Below are positions 56,211 through 63,729 of a DNA stretch of 64,000 nucleotides, in pieces (within the stretch, counting starts at the first letter, position 1; each line of letters starts with the position of its first letter). The stretch is from Desulfarculaceae bacterium (GTDB lineage Bacteria > Desulfobacterota > Desulfarculia > Desulfarculales > Desulfarculaceae): positions 164,253 through 228,252 of the forward strand of contig JAHLKT010000008.1 of NCBI GenBank assembly GCA_020444545.1, in the 5' to 3' direction. The notes under the pieces are model-generated. The model made no database searches, had not been told where the DNA came from, and saw only the letters and a program-made list of their open reading frames with translations. The translations under genes were made by a program, and so were the position numbers.

Positions 56211-56381
56211 GCCGGGGTCACCCTGGGCCGGCATAAGGGTGGTTGCCGGGGAGGGGCGCTCGCTGGCGGGGCGGCGTCGCGGAGTTGGGCAAGCGGAGGG
56301 AGGTCCGCTTTTTGTTGTGGGGGGTGGGCGGGAGAAGCGCTTGGGCGGGGCGGGGAGATGCCGGCCCATTGGCGACCCCGA
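56211..56381 (+). mobile_element. Inverted-repeat element, copy IIIa (171 bp)
   Basis: Left end GCCGGGGTCACCCTGGGCCG (56211-56230) continuing GCAT; right end ATGCCGGCCCATTGGCGACC (56358-56377) continuing CCGA. The inner part contains GGGAGGTCCGCTTTTTGTTG. Best-preserved copy together with IIIb. Confidence 0.7.
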
Positions 56382-56449
56382 CGGGGGGGGTGGGGGAGAA
56401 GAGAGAAGGAAAAAGAAAAAGAAAGAAAAAGAAAGAAAAAGCGTTTTTT

Positions 56450-56622
56450 GCCGGGGTCACCCTGGGCCGGCATAACAGTGGTTGCCGAAATAGAAAGGCT
56501 CGCTGGCGGGGCGGCGTCGCGGAGTTGGGCAAGCGGAGGGAGGTCCGCTTTTTGTTGTGGGGGGTGGGCGGGAGAAGCGCTTGGGTGGCGCGGGGAGATG
56601 CCGGCCCATTGGCGACCCCGGC
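56450..56622 (+). mobile_element. Inverted-repeat element, copy IIIb (173 bp)
   Basis: Same termini as IIIa; 80 bases of the interior (around 56513-56592) are nearly identical to IIIa at an offset of exactly 240 bases, so it is a tandem duplicate. Confidence 0.7.
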
Positions 56623-56886
56623 GGTGGGGTGGTGGAGGAGAAGAGAAAAGAGAGGGATGCAGGGCGGGGAGATGCCGGCCCGGTGGCGACCCCGACGGGG
56701 TGTGGTGGGGGAGAAGAGAAAAGAGAGGGATGCAGGGCGGGGAGATGCTGGCCCGGTGGCGACCCCGGTGGAGGGTGGTGGGGGAGAAGAGAGAAGAGGG
56801 GGAGAAGAAAGAGAGAGAATTAAGAGCCAAGGGGCGGTGGTCGGCAGCCGCGTTTTCTGGCCAAGCCCTCTGTTAAGGCGTATCCT

Positions 56887-57771
56887 GTGCCAATGGCCGA
56901 CGAGACCCATAACCGCAAGGGATATGCCTACGCCCTGGCCGCCTTCGTGTGGTGGGGCCTGTTCCCCCTGTACATCAAGGCGGTGAGCCAGGCCTCCCCC
57001 CTGGAGGTGCTAGCTCAGCGCATCGTGTGGTCCCTGCCGGTGTGCGTGCTGCTCATCACCGCGGGGCGGGGCTGGGGCGAGCTGCGCCGGGCCCTGGCCC
57101 GGCCCCGGGTGCCGCTCACCCTGCTGTGCAGCGCGGCCATCATCGGGGTCAACTGGCTGGTGTTCATCTACGCGGTGTGGTCCAACCAGCTGCTCTCGGC
57201 CAGCCTGGGCTACTTCATCTCGCCCCTGGTCTCCATGGCCATGGGCATGGTGTTTCTGGGCGAGAGGCCGGGGGGCCTGCGCATGGCCGCCCTGGTCCTG
57301 GTGGGCCTGGGCACCCTGAACCTGGTGCTGCACCACGGCGAGCTGCCCTGGATCGCCCTGGTCCTGGCCGCCTCCTTCAGCACTTACGGCCTGTTGCGCA
57401 AGCGGGTGCAAGTGGAGGCGGTGGGCGGGCTCTTGGTGGAGACCGCCCTGCTCACCCCCCTGGCCCTGGCATGGCTCTTCTGGGCCGGCTGGCATGGCGG
57501 GCTGGTCTTCGGCTCCGGCTGGGGCATCAGCCTGCTGTTGGCCGGGGCGGGCATCGCCACCACCCTGCCCCTGGTGTGGTTCACCGCCGGGGCGCGGCTC
57601 ATCCCCCTGCACACCCTGGGCATCCTGCAGTACGCCGGGCCCAGCTTGCAGTTCATGCTGGCCCTGCTGTTCTTCCACGAGACGGTCTCCCCGGCCCGCT
57701 GGCTCACCTTTTTCATGGTCTGGGCCGGGGTGGCGCTGTATCTGGCCGCCGGCTTCCGCAAAAAAGCCTGA
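56887..57771 (+). CDS. rarD: RarD-type EamA-family transporter
   Basis: 294 residues, about ten transmembrane segments (WWGLFPLYIKAVSQASPLEVLAQRI near the N-terminus is the RarD hallmark; later ISPLVSMAMGMVFLGER and ILQYAGPSLQFMLALLFFHE). RarD proteins are drug/metabolite-superfamily permeases, associated with chloramphenicol resistance in Pseudomonas; natural substrates are unknown. GTG at 56887 fits AAGG eight bases upstream better than the ATG two codons later. Isolated between repeat blocks III and IV. Confidence 0.88.
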   Translation: MPMADETHNRKGYAYALAAFVWWGLFPLYIKAVSQASPLEVLAQRIVWSLPVCVLLITAGRGWGELRRALARPRVPLTLLCSAAIIGVNWLVFIYAVWSNQLLSASLGYFISPLVSMAMGMVFLGERPGGLRMAALVLVGLGTLNLVLHHGELPWIALVLAASFSTYGLLRKRVQVEAVGGLLVETALLTPLALAWLFWAGWHGGLVFGSGWGISLLLAGAGIATTLPLVWFTAGARLIPLHTLGILQYAGPSLQFMLALLFFHETVSPARWLTFFMVWAGVALYLAAGFRKKA

Positions 57772-57854
57772 CCCGGCCTCGCCGGGCGGCGGGATATTGC
57801 AGCCAAAGCGGACCGAACAGGGCGGGGACCGATCAGACTTCCCTTTCCCGTTTT

Positions 57855-58235
57855 TCTTTTCTCCCCCTCTTCTTTCTTCTCTCCCACCACCCCCCGCCGG
57901 GGTCGCCTCGGGGCCGGCATCTCCTCCGCCCCGCATCCCTCTCTTTTCTTTTCTCCCCCACACCCCTCGCCGGGGTCGCCAACGGGACGGCATCTCCGCG
58001 CCGTATGACAGCCTGCCTCCCGCGAGCCGGGTCAATTACCGACACCGCAGTCCGCTTGCCTAGTTCCGCGACCACGCCCTGCCAGCGAGCGCCCCTCCCC
58101 GGCAACCACCCTTATGCCGGCCCAGGGTGACCCCGACAAAAAACGCTTTTTCTTTCTTTTTTCTTCTCTTCTCTTCTTCTCCCTTCGCTCCAAACCGGAG
58201 ACAACACCAAGGAAGATCGCCACGTCGCGGCTGGG
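57855..58235 (-). repeat. Composite intergenic repeat block IV
   Basis: Inverted relative to block III: on the - strand a partial TCGCGA...GGCGATCTTCC module (58200-58235), a purine tract, the inverted-repeat element and an extra single terminus (57896-57920). It occupies the 525-base space between rarD and the PEP-CTERM gene. Confidence 0.78.
57969..58137 (-). mobile_element. Inverted-repeat element, copy IV (169 bp)
   Basis: Ends at 57969-57993 (GCCGGGGTCGCCAACGGGAC...) and 58114-58137 (ATGCCGGCCCAGGGTGACCC...). Interior divergent from copy III but with the same AGTCCGCTTGCC word. Confidence 0.62.
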
Positions 58236-58238
58236 CGC

Positions 58239-58274
58239 AAAAAAAAAACGGGCCGCCCCGGCTGGAGCGGCCCG
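58239..58274 (-). terminator. Rho-independent terminator after the PEP-CTERM gene
   Basis: On the - strand stem CGGGCCGC / GCGGCCCG (58267-58274 with 58249-58256), 10-base loop, then T8 or more. Shares its loop with the hairpin at 51197. Confidence 0.88.
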
Positions 58275-58296
58275 CTGATCGTTTTTGGGTTGTGCC

Positions 58297-58968
58297 CTAG
58301 GCGGCCTTCTTCTTGCCGCGCCGGCGGCGCACCAGCCAGCCGCCCAGGAGGCCCGAGGCCATCAGGGCCATGGTGCCCGGCTCCGGAGCCGCCGCCCCGC
58401 CGCCCCCACCGCCGCCACTGATGTAGGACTCGCTGCTGTTGCCCGCGATGGACTGCACGTGCGCCCCCACCCGGAAGCCCTGGTTGCCCAGGCTCTCCAA
58501 GAGGGTGGCCACGCCCACGCCCTGGTTCAGGGTCAGGGAGACCACCAGGCTCTCCCCGGAGCCCACGCCGTACTTGGGCGAGGGGTTGTCCGCCTGCATG
58601 GCGAAGCTGGTGTTGAAGGCGTAGTCCTGGCCGCCGGGCAGGTTGCCCGGGTTGGCCCCTTGCTCGAAGAACACGTTGCCGGTGTTTTGGTCGTTGAGGA
58701 TGGAGTAGCCGGAGACCAGGTTGTTCAGGTCCTCGAAGTAGAGCTCCGAAATCACCGACTCAATGAGGCTCAGGTTGGAGATCTGCACCAAAACGGTGTT
58801 GGAGCTCGCCTGGCTCACCTTCATGTTCAGGTTTACCTGGCTGCCTTCGGGCGAGTTGTCGGTTATCAGGTTGAAGCCGACGTCCAGGGGTTGGATGCTG
58901 TCGGCCAGGGCCGGGGTGGCCAGGGCCAGCAGGCACAGCACCATGACGAGAAGGGCAGGCTTTCTCAT
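58297..58968 (-). CDS. PEP-CTERM exported protein
   Basis: 223 residues. Signal peptide (MRKPALLVMVLCLLALATPALA) at the N-terminus and a classic PEP-CTERM sorting tail at the C-terminus: AAPEPGTMALMASGLLGGWL followed by an Arg/Lys-rich end. The middle is Asn/Ser-rich and beta-like (NLITDNSPEGSQVNLNMKVS), then a Gly8 spacer before the tail. In other bacteria such proteins are processed by exosortase and linked to exopolysaccharide; no exosortase gene is in this window. ATG at 58968 with AGAGG; an upstream ATG would lengthen the signal by ten residues. Confidence 0.88.
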   Translation of the reverse strand: MRKPALLVMVLCLLALATPALADSIQPLDVGFNLITDNSPEGSQVNLNMKVSQASSNTVLVQISNLSLIESVISELYFEDLNNLVSGYSILNDQNTGNVFFEQGANPGNLPGGQDYAFNTSFAMQADNPSPKYGVGSGESLVVSLTLNQGVGVATLLESLGNQGFRVGAHVQSIAGNSSESYISGGGGGGGAAAPEPGTMALMASGLLGGWLVRRRRGKKKAA

Positions 58969-59060
58969 GGCGGACCTCTTAGGGTGAGGGGTCATCAAAT
59001 CAAGTTTTCCGAATGTATTGTTTCCTACTATGAATTATACCATTGGGATCGGTTTTTTCG

Positions 59061-59780
59061 CTAATTGGAAACCAGGAAAAAATCAACCGTGGAGACCACC
59101 CGCACGATTTTCTTGTCCGGGGTGTTCTGGTCCCGGTTGCGGATGGTGAACAGCCCCTGGCTGGCCCGGCGGATGCCGCCCACCAGGCTGCCCGAGTCCC
59201 GGGCGAACTGCTCGGCCGCGGCGCGGGCGTTCTTGGTGGCCGCCGCGATCATGGCCGGCTTTATCTTGTTGAGCCCGGTGAACAGGAAGCTGGGCTGGGA
59301 GCCGTAGTCCAGGACCAGGACGATGCCCTCCTTGACCAGATCGCCGCTCTTGCCCATGGCCGCCTTGGCCTGGGCCACCTTGGTGGTGGTCAGGGTAACC
59401 GCCGCCTCCACCTTGTAGCGGTTGGGGGGCAGGCGGTTGCCGGTGTAGCCCTGGGCGTAGTAGTCGGTCACCCGGGGCGGCGAGGCGCTCAGCTCGTTGG
59501 CCGCAAACCCCAGGCCCGTGAGGAAGGCCTTGATGCGCTCGCGGTCCGCCTCCAGGCGGTTGTACAGGGCGGGCAGGTTGTTGCCGGTCTGGTTGAAGGT
59601 CAGCGGCCAGATGGCCAGGTCGGCGGGCACCTCCCGCGCGGCCAGGCCCTTGACCGTCACGAAACGCTCGGCCGCCTTGACCGCATAGAGGCTTTGGCCC
59701 ACGAAAAAGCCGGCCAGGGCCACCCCCAGGCCGATGCACAGGCCCAAGACCAGGGCTCCGGGAAAGGAATTGTTGCTCAC
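59061..59780 (-). CDS. SIMPL-domain protein
   Basis: 239 residues. One N-terminal transmembrane/signal-anchor segment (LVLGLCIGLGVALAGFFVG), then a SIMPL (DUF541) domain: VTVKGLAAREVPADLAIWPLTF, the FLTGLGFAANELSASPPRVTDYYA region and ARAAAEQFARDSGSLVGGIRRASQGLF. It ends in VVSTVDFFL. SIMPL proteins (E. coli YggE type) sit in the periplasm and have been linked to oxidative stress tolerance; the role is undefined. Divergently placed from nothing; stands alone. Confidence 0.82.
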   Translation of the reverse strand: MSNNSFPGALVLGLCIGLGVALAGFFVGQSLYAVKAAERFVTVKGLAAREVPADLAIWPLTFNQTGNNLPALYNRLEADRERIKAFLTGLGFAANELSASPPRVTDYYAQGYTGNRLPPNRYKVEAAVTLTTTKVAQAKAAMGKSGDLVKEGIVLVLDYGSQPSFLFTGLNKIKPAMIAAATKNARAAAEQFARDSGSLVGGIRRASQGLFTIRNRDQNTPDKKIVRVVSTVDFFLVSN

Positions 59781-59867
59781 GCTGAATCCTCCGCGATTGA
59801 TTGGCCCTTACATCATAGCAGCATCCGGGGGGCCAGGGGCAGGCCCTTGCCGGATCGGGAGGACGTT

Positions 59868-60887
59868 CTAGGCCCGGGCGGTGATCCCCCCAAAGGTGCT
59901 GGCCGGCAGGAACTTGTGCTCTTGGATGTCCCGGAAGCCGCATTCGCCCAGGCAGCCGCTTATCTGATCCACCGAGGGCAAGGGGTGGAGCCCTTTCAAG
60001 GAGCAGTTGACCAGGTTCAGGTTGGCCGCGGCCAGGTCCTTGCCCTGGCTGTGAAAGTTCATCACCACCGAGAGGGTGCCCCCGGCCGCCAGCTTGCCGT
60101 GCATGGCGCTCAGCAGCTCCCGGCGCTCGTCCGGGGCAAAGTAATAGAGCATGCTGGACATGTTGATGAGGTCAAAGGGCCCGGCCGCCTCGGGGGGCGG
60201 CTGGCGGATGTCGCCCTGGATGACCACGAAGCGATCCTCCAGGCCCCAGTCCACCAGGTTGCGCTGGGCCTGGGCGGCCACGGCGGGGTCCAGGTCCAGG
60301 CCCACCCCGGTAGCTTTGGGGTTTACCTGATAGGCGCTTTGCAGGAAAAAGGCGCTGCCGCAGCCCACGTCCAGGATGCGCAGGCTCTGTTTGCCCGTGG
60401 CAATGGCCTTGATGAAGTCCCGCACGATGGGCTCGATGCCCTTGGAAAAGCGGGCCACCAACTCGCCGATTTCCTCCAGGTCGTCGCCCAGCTCGCCGCC
60501 CGCCAGCCGGTCGGCGGCAAGGCGGTAGGCATCGCAATAATAGCTGACATTGGCCTGGATCATGGCCGCCACCACGTCTCCCTTGGGGTTGGCCACCGCC
60601 CGCGAGCGCTTGCCCTTCAGGGAGTAGCGCCCTTCCTTGAGCGCCACCTCCTTGGTGGCGGTGCCCACCTCCAAGAGGGCTTGCAACAGCTCCGGCCGGG
60701 CCACGCCCAGCCGGGCGGCCAGCTCCTCCAGATCCGCCGGGCCTTGGGCCAGGGCCTGCAAAAGGCCCGCTTCATAGGCGGAGTACAGGAAAAGGGTGCG
60801 CAGGAAGGCCTGGTAGTCCTTCATGATGGGCAGCATGCCCGGGATCTTGAACAGATGCAAAAAGGAGAACTTGTAGCGCAGGTTCAT
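59868..60887 (-). CDS. SAM-dependent methyltransferase with N-terminal winged helix
   Basis: 339 residues. An N-terminal dimerisation/winged-helix part (about 20-110, LGVARPELLQALLEVGTA) as in plant-type and bacterial O-methyltransferases, then the catalytic domain with SAM motif I RILDVGCGSAFFLQSA (about 172-187), GVGLDLDP and FDLINMSSMLYYF. The layout resembles class I enzymes acting on small molecules; substrate unknown. No biosynthetic cluster surrounds it. Convergent to nothing; next gene upstream is divergent. Confidence 0.78.
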   Translation of the reverse strand: MNLRYKFSFLHLFKIPGMLPIMKDYQAFLRTLFLYSAYEAGLLQALAQGPADLEELAARLGVARPELLQALLEVGTATKEVALKEGRYSLKGKRSRAVANPKGDVVAAMIQANVSYYCDAYRLAADRLAGGELGDDLEEIGELVARFSKGIEPIVRDFIKAIATGKQSLRILDVGCGSAFFLQSAYQVNPKATGVGLDLDPAVAAQAQRNLVDWGLEDRFVVIQGDIRQPPPEAAGPFDLINMSSMLYYFAPDERRELLSAMHGKLAAGGTLSVVMNFHSQGKDLAAANLNLVNCSLKGLHPLPSVDQISGCLGECGFRDIQEHKFLPASTFGGITARA

Positions 60888-61080
60888 GGCGGCGTCCTAA
60901 CGGCGATTTGACCAAGGACAGGCGATGAGCCCAGTCTAGGCCCTTATTTCTGGCCGGGCCAGGCAATTTGCATGAACGGTGGACGCTTTTCAGGCAATTT
61001 GCGCGGGCGGCTGAAGCCTTGAGCCGGCGGGCCGAGGAGTATAGACTGACTCACCCCACCACCGCCGCAAGGGAGAGGCC

Positions 61081-61668
61081 ATGGACTACCTGGAAACGCT
61101 GGCCCGCGTGCCGCTTTTTTCCATGATGAAAAAGCGCGAGCTGAAAAACATCGCCGACATGGCCGAGGTGCTCCTCTACGAGCCCGGCGAGGTGATCATC
61201 ACCGAGGGCGAGAGCGACGGGCGGCTTTTCGTGATGCTCTCGGGCGAGGTGGATGTGGTCAAGAACCTGGGCCAGCCCAACTGGCGCAAGCTCAACCGCC
61301 TGGGGCCGGGCTCCTATTTCGGGGAGATGGCCGTGCTGGGCAACTCCCAGCGCACCGCCAGCGTGGTGGCGGTGGAGGAGGCCAAGCTGATGTGCCTGGC
61401 CGACTTCAACCTGCGCGCGGCCATGGAAAAGCACCCCAACATAGCCATAGAGCTCTTGCAGACCCTGGCCCGGCGGCTGGAGGACAAGGAGCAACGCCTC
61501 TTGAGCGAGCTGGGCGGGCTATTGCCCATCTGCTCCCACTGCAAGCGCATCCGTCAGGCCGACGGCTCATGGATGGCGGTGGAAAATTACGTGCACGCCC
61601 ACTCCGAGGCCGACTTCAGCCACGGCATCTGCCCCGATTGCCGCAAGGAACACTACCCGGAGCTCTAG
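61081..61668 (+). CDS. Cyclic nucleotide-binding-domain protein with zinc-type tail
   Basis: 195 residues. A cNMP-binding beta-barrel fills about 10-125 (LLYEPGEVIITEGESDGRLF, phosphate-cassette-like GSYFGEMAVLGNSQRTASVVA). The last 50 residues are a separate module: GLLPICSHCKRIRQADGSWM, HAHSEADFSHGICPDCRKEHYPE, with a CxxC...CxxC pair. This tail is normally found behind receiver or PAS domains in deltaproteobacterial signalling proteins. There is no helix-turn-helix, so it is not a standard Crp-type factor. GGGAGAGG ribosome site. Confidence 0.85.
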   Translation: MDYLETLARVPLFSMMKKRELKNIADMAEVLLYEPGEVIITEGESDGRLFVMLSGEVDVVKNLGQPNWRKLNRLGPGSYFGEMAVLGNSQRTASVVAVEEAKLMCLADFNLRAAMEKHPNIAIELLQTLARRLEDKEQRLLSELGGLLPICSHCKRIRQADGSWMAVENYVHAHSEADFSHGICPDCRKEHYPEL

Positions 61669-61680
61669 GCGGCCCTCCCC

Positions 61681-62301
61681 CTACAGCTCCACCGCCCCCG
61701 CCCGAAGCAGCTTGGGCTTGGCGCCGCGCGCGTCGGCCACGGTGCTGGCCGGGCCGCCGGGGGTGGGGCCCGCGTCCAGGATCAAATCCACCCCTTCGGC
61801 TATGGCCGGGTCCAGCTGACCCAGCGAGGCCGGGGCCATGCCGCCCGCCTGGTTGGCGCTGGTGGCGGTGACGGCCCGGCCCAGGGCCCGGGCCAGGCCC
61901 GCGGCCACCGGATGAGGCGACAGGCGCATGGCCACCCCGCCCTCCAGCACCAGGCTGGGGTGCAGGCCGGGCCGGGCGGCCAGCACCAGGGTGAGCGGCC
62001 CGGGCCAGTGGCGGGCCATGAGCTCCCGGGCCGCCGGGCCCACGTCCGCGCTGAGCATCTCGGCCTCCTCGGGCCGGGCCAGGATCAGCCCGAAGGCCTT
62101 GCCCTGTTCGCGGCCCTTGAGCAGGGCCAGGCGCTTGAGCGCGGCCGGGTTGGCGGCATCGGCGGCCAGGCCGTAGAGAGTCTCGGTGGGGAACACGGCC
62201 AGGCCGCCCGCGGCCAGCACGGCGGCGGCCCGGGCCAGAAGGGCCGGGTCGGGCCGCTCCGCGTCTATCTTATATACGGTGGCCATTACCGGGCGGCTCA
62301 T
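61681..62301 (-). CDS. tsaC: L-threonylcarbamoyladenylate synthase (TsaC/YrdC/Sua5 family)
   Basis: 206 residues. Makes threonylcarbamoyl-AMP from threonine, bicarbonate and ATP for the t6A modification of tRNA. Conserved YrdC elements: [39 protein letters not shown] and TSANQAGG. No Sua5 C-terminal domain. ATG at 62301 overlaps the mscL stop (ATGA), so the two are coupled; a second in-frame ATG lies five codons on. Confidence 0.93.
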   Translation of the reverse strand: MSRPVMATVYKIDAERPDPALLARAAAVLAAGGLAVFPTETLYGLAADAANPAALKRLALLKGREQGKAFGLILARPEEAEMLSADVGPAARELMARHWPGPLTLVLAARPGLHPSLVLEGGVAMRLSPHPVAAGLARALGRAVTATSANQAGGMAPASLGQLDPAIAEGVDLILDAGPTPGGPASTVADARGAKPKLLRAGAVEL

Positions 62302-62753
62302 TCCTGGGGAAGGTCTGCGGTGCAGTGGCCGCACTTGACCGCCTTGATGGGGATGGCCATCAGGCAGAAGGGGCAGTCCTTCTCCGTGGGCTCGGCCGGG
62401 GGGGCCTCCTCCTCGCGTTGCAGGCGGTTCATGCCCTTGACCAGCCAGAACACGGCCCAGGCCACGATGACGAAACTGATCACCGTGTTGATGAAGGCGC
62501 CGTAGGCCAGGGTGACCGCGCCCGCCTTGGCCGCCTCGGCCAGGGTGGCGTAGGGGCCGGGGGTGGTCCCTTCCCGGAGCACCGCGAACAGGCCCGAGAA
62601 ATCCACGTTGCCCACCAAAAGGCCGATGGGCGGCATGATCACCTGATCCACCAGGGACTTGACGATGGCCCCGAAGGCCGCGCCCATGATGAGGCCCACC
62701 GCCATGTCCACCACGTTGCCCCGCATGGCAAACTTCTTGAATTCCTTGAACAT
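62298..62753 (-). CDS. mscL: Large-conductance mechanosensitive channel MscL with C-terminal zinc ribbon
   Basis: 151 residues. The N-terminal part is standard Msc[25 protein letters not shown] (TM1 with the conserved start), a periplasmic loop and TM2 ([27 protein letters not shown]). After a Pro/Glu linker comes an extra CPFC...CGHC zinc-ribbon-like end (about 128-146) that E. coli MscL (136 residues) lacks. It protects from hypo-osmotic shock in the inner membrane. GAGG lies five bases before the ATG at 62753; a GTG two codons earlier is less likely. Confidence 0.94.
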   Translation of the reverse strand: MFKEFKKFAMRGNVVDMAVGLIMGAAFGAIVKSLVDQVIMPPIGLLVGNVDFSGLFAVLREGTTPGPYATLAEAAKAGAVTLAYGAFINTVISFVIVAWAVFWLVKGMNRLQREEEAPPAEPTEKDCPFCLMAIPIKAVKCGHCTADLPQE

Positions 62754-62822
62754 GAGCACCTCCCTCCCCGCATAGGGGCATGTGCTTTCATTCTAGAATA
62801 ACCCGGCCGCCTTGCGCGGCGC

Positions 62823-62851
62823 AAAAAAAGCCCCCCGCCGGGGCGGGGGGC
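62823..62851 (-). terminator. Rho-independent terminator after the RNA-binding protein gene
   Basis: On the - strand 10-bp perfect GC stem (62842-62851 with 62830-62839) followed by T7. Confidence 0.88.
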
Positions 62852-62889
62852 GCTGGCCCGGCTCGGGGGCCGGGGCTATGGCTTTTCGG

Positions 62890-63147
62890 CTAGTACCTCG
62901 GGCTGCGCTCCTTGGCCTGGTCCACCCGCAAGGCGCGGCCGCCCAAGTCGGTCCCGTTGAGCGCCTCGATGGCGCTCTGCCCGGCTTGGTCTTCCATTTC
63001 CACGAAACCGAAACCACGCGAGCGGCCGGTGGCGCGGTCGGTAACCACCTTGGACGAAATCACCTCGCCGTGGGCCCCGAATACTTCCGCGAGCTCCTCG
63101 GAGGTGGTGGTGAAGGGAAGGTTACCGACAAAGATCTTGATGGCCAT
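62890..63147 (-). CDS. RRM-domain RNA-binding protein
   Basis: 85 residues, a single RNA-recognition motif: RNP2 IFVGNL at 5-10 and RNP1 RGFGFVEM at about 45-52, with the usual beta-alpha-beta spacing and a short basic end (AKERSPRY). Bacterial single-RRM proteins of this size are often cold-induced in cyanobacteria and deltaproteobacteria. AAGGAGTTAG ribosome site and a leader of over 100 bases, which would allow regulation at the RNA level. Confidence 0.92.
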   Translation of the reverse strand: MAIKIFVGNLPFTTTSEELAEVFGAHGEVISSKVVTDRATGRSRGFGFVEMEDQAGQSAIEALNGTDLGGRALRVDQAKERSPRY

Positions 63148-63329
63148 TGCTAACTAACTCCTTCTAGGGGCTCCCCGCGCCGCCGGCATTCTCCTCCGGC
63201 GGCATTCCTAGGTTTTGGAAAAGCCCAAAAACCTATCTGAAATAAAAATTCTCCGCTATCTCGGTATGTTTGTCAACCGACCATAATGAAACCCCCCCGA
63301 CGATTCCCCGCCGCCCCCGCCCCGCGCTT

Positions 63330-63338
63330 TGCTATAAT
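63330..63338 (+). promoter_or_regulatory. Extended -10 promoter
   Basis: TGCTATAAT with a perfect TATAAT (63333-63338) and no recognisable -35. It would start transcription about 60 bases before the small membrane protein gene. Confidence 0.6.
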
Positions 63339-63406
63339 CATCCTTGGCAAGTCCTGTGTTTTGACCAGGCCGGCGGCCCCACCGGCCCTTTGCTTCGGAG
63401 TGAGTC

Positions 63407-63706
63407 ATGAACCACACCGTGGCCCTGGTCGGAGGCGCATACCTTCTTGTCAGCTGCCTTTTGGCTGGTTGGGTGGCCCGGGAAAAGGGCGACTTCTTCA
63501 GCCGGGGCTTCACCATTGGCCTCATGGCCGGAATTTTCGCCCCCATATTTTTCGCCAAGGCATCCCCCAGCCACGCCCGAGCGGGCGATGACGCGGACCG
63601 CCGCCTTTGGCACGTGCACGGCGTCTTCGCCACCATCACCCACGTCCTGGTGATCTTCATCGTCTGGGTGGTGTGGTGGTATATGCAGGCGGGGGACATA
63701 GAGTAG
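63407..63706 (+). CDS. Small three-span membrane protein
   Basis: 99 residues with hydrophobic segments at about 5-23 (VALVGGAYLLVSCLLAGWV), 34-52 (GFTIGLMAGIFAPIFFA) and 74-92 (ATITHVLVIFIVWVVWWYM). Charged loops between; no family recognised. GGAG lies eight bases before the ATG, and an extended -10 promoter precedes it. Confidence 0.65.
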   Translation: MNHTVALVGGAYLLVSCLLAGWVAREKGDFFSRGFTIGLMAGIFAPIFFAKASPSHARAGDDADRRLWHVHGVFATITHVLVIFIVWVVWWYMQAGDIE

Positions 63707-63729
63707 TCCGGCCGGCTTCGCCAGGCGGT

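Larger units (their letters stand above)
55996..56817 (+). repeat. Composite intergenic repeat block III with internal tandem duplication
   Basis: Order: 31-base palindrome, TCATCGCGAGG...GTGGCGATCTTCC module (56062-56133), purine tract, inverted-repeat element (56211-56381), a 240-bp direct repeat of the element with its purine tract, then two further single termini (56672-56696 and 56745-56769) with a 73-bp period. It fills most of the 1.1-kb space between zwf and rarD. No gene is supported here although long open frames exist on both strands. Confidence 0.82.

Noticed and set aside
56088..56910. Several 220-260 codon frames on both strands across repeat block III
   Set aside because: They arise from tandem GC-rich and purine-rich repeats; they duplicate with the 240-bp unit and contain only Gly/Arg/Lys or Ser/Pro runs.
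49084..58235. CRISPR array
   Set aside because: Repeats are long, compound, unevenly spaced and in both orientations; no regular spacer pattern and no cas genes.
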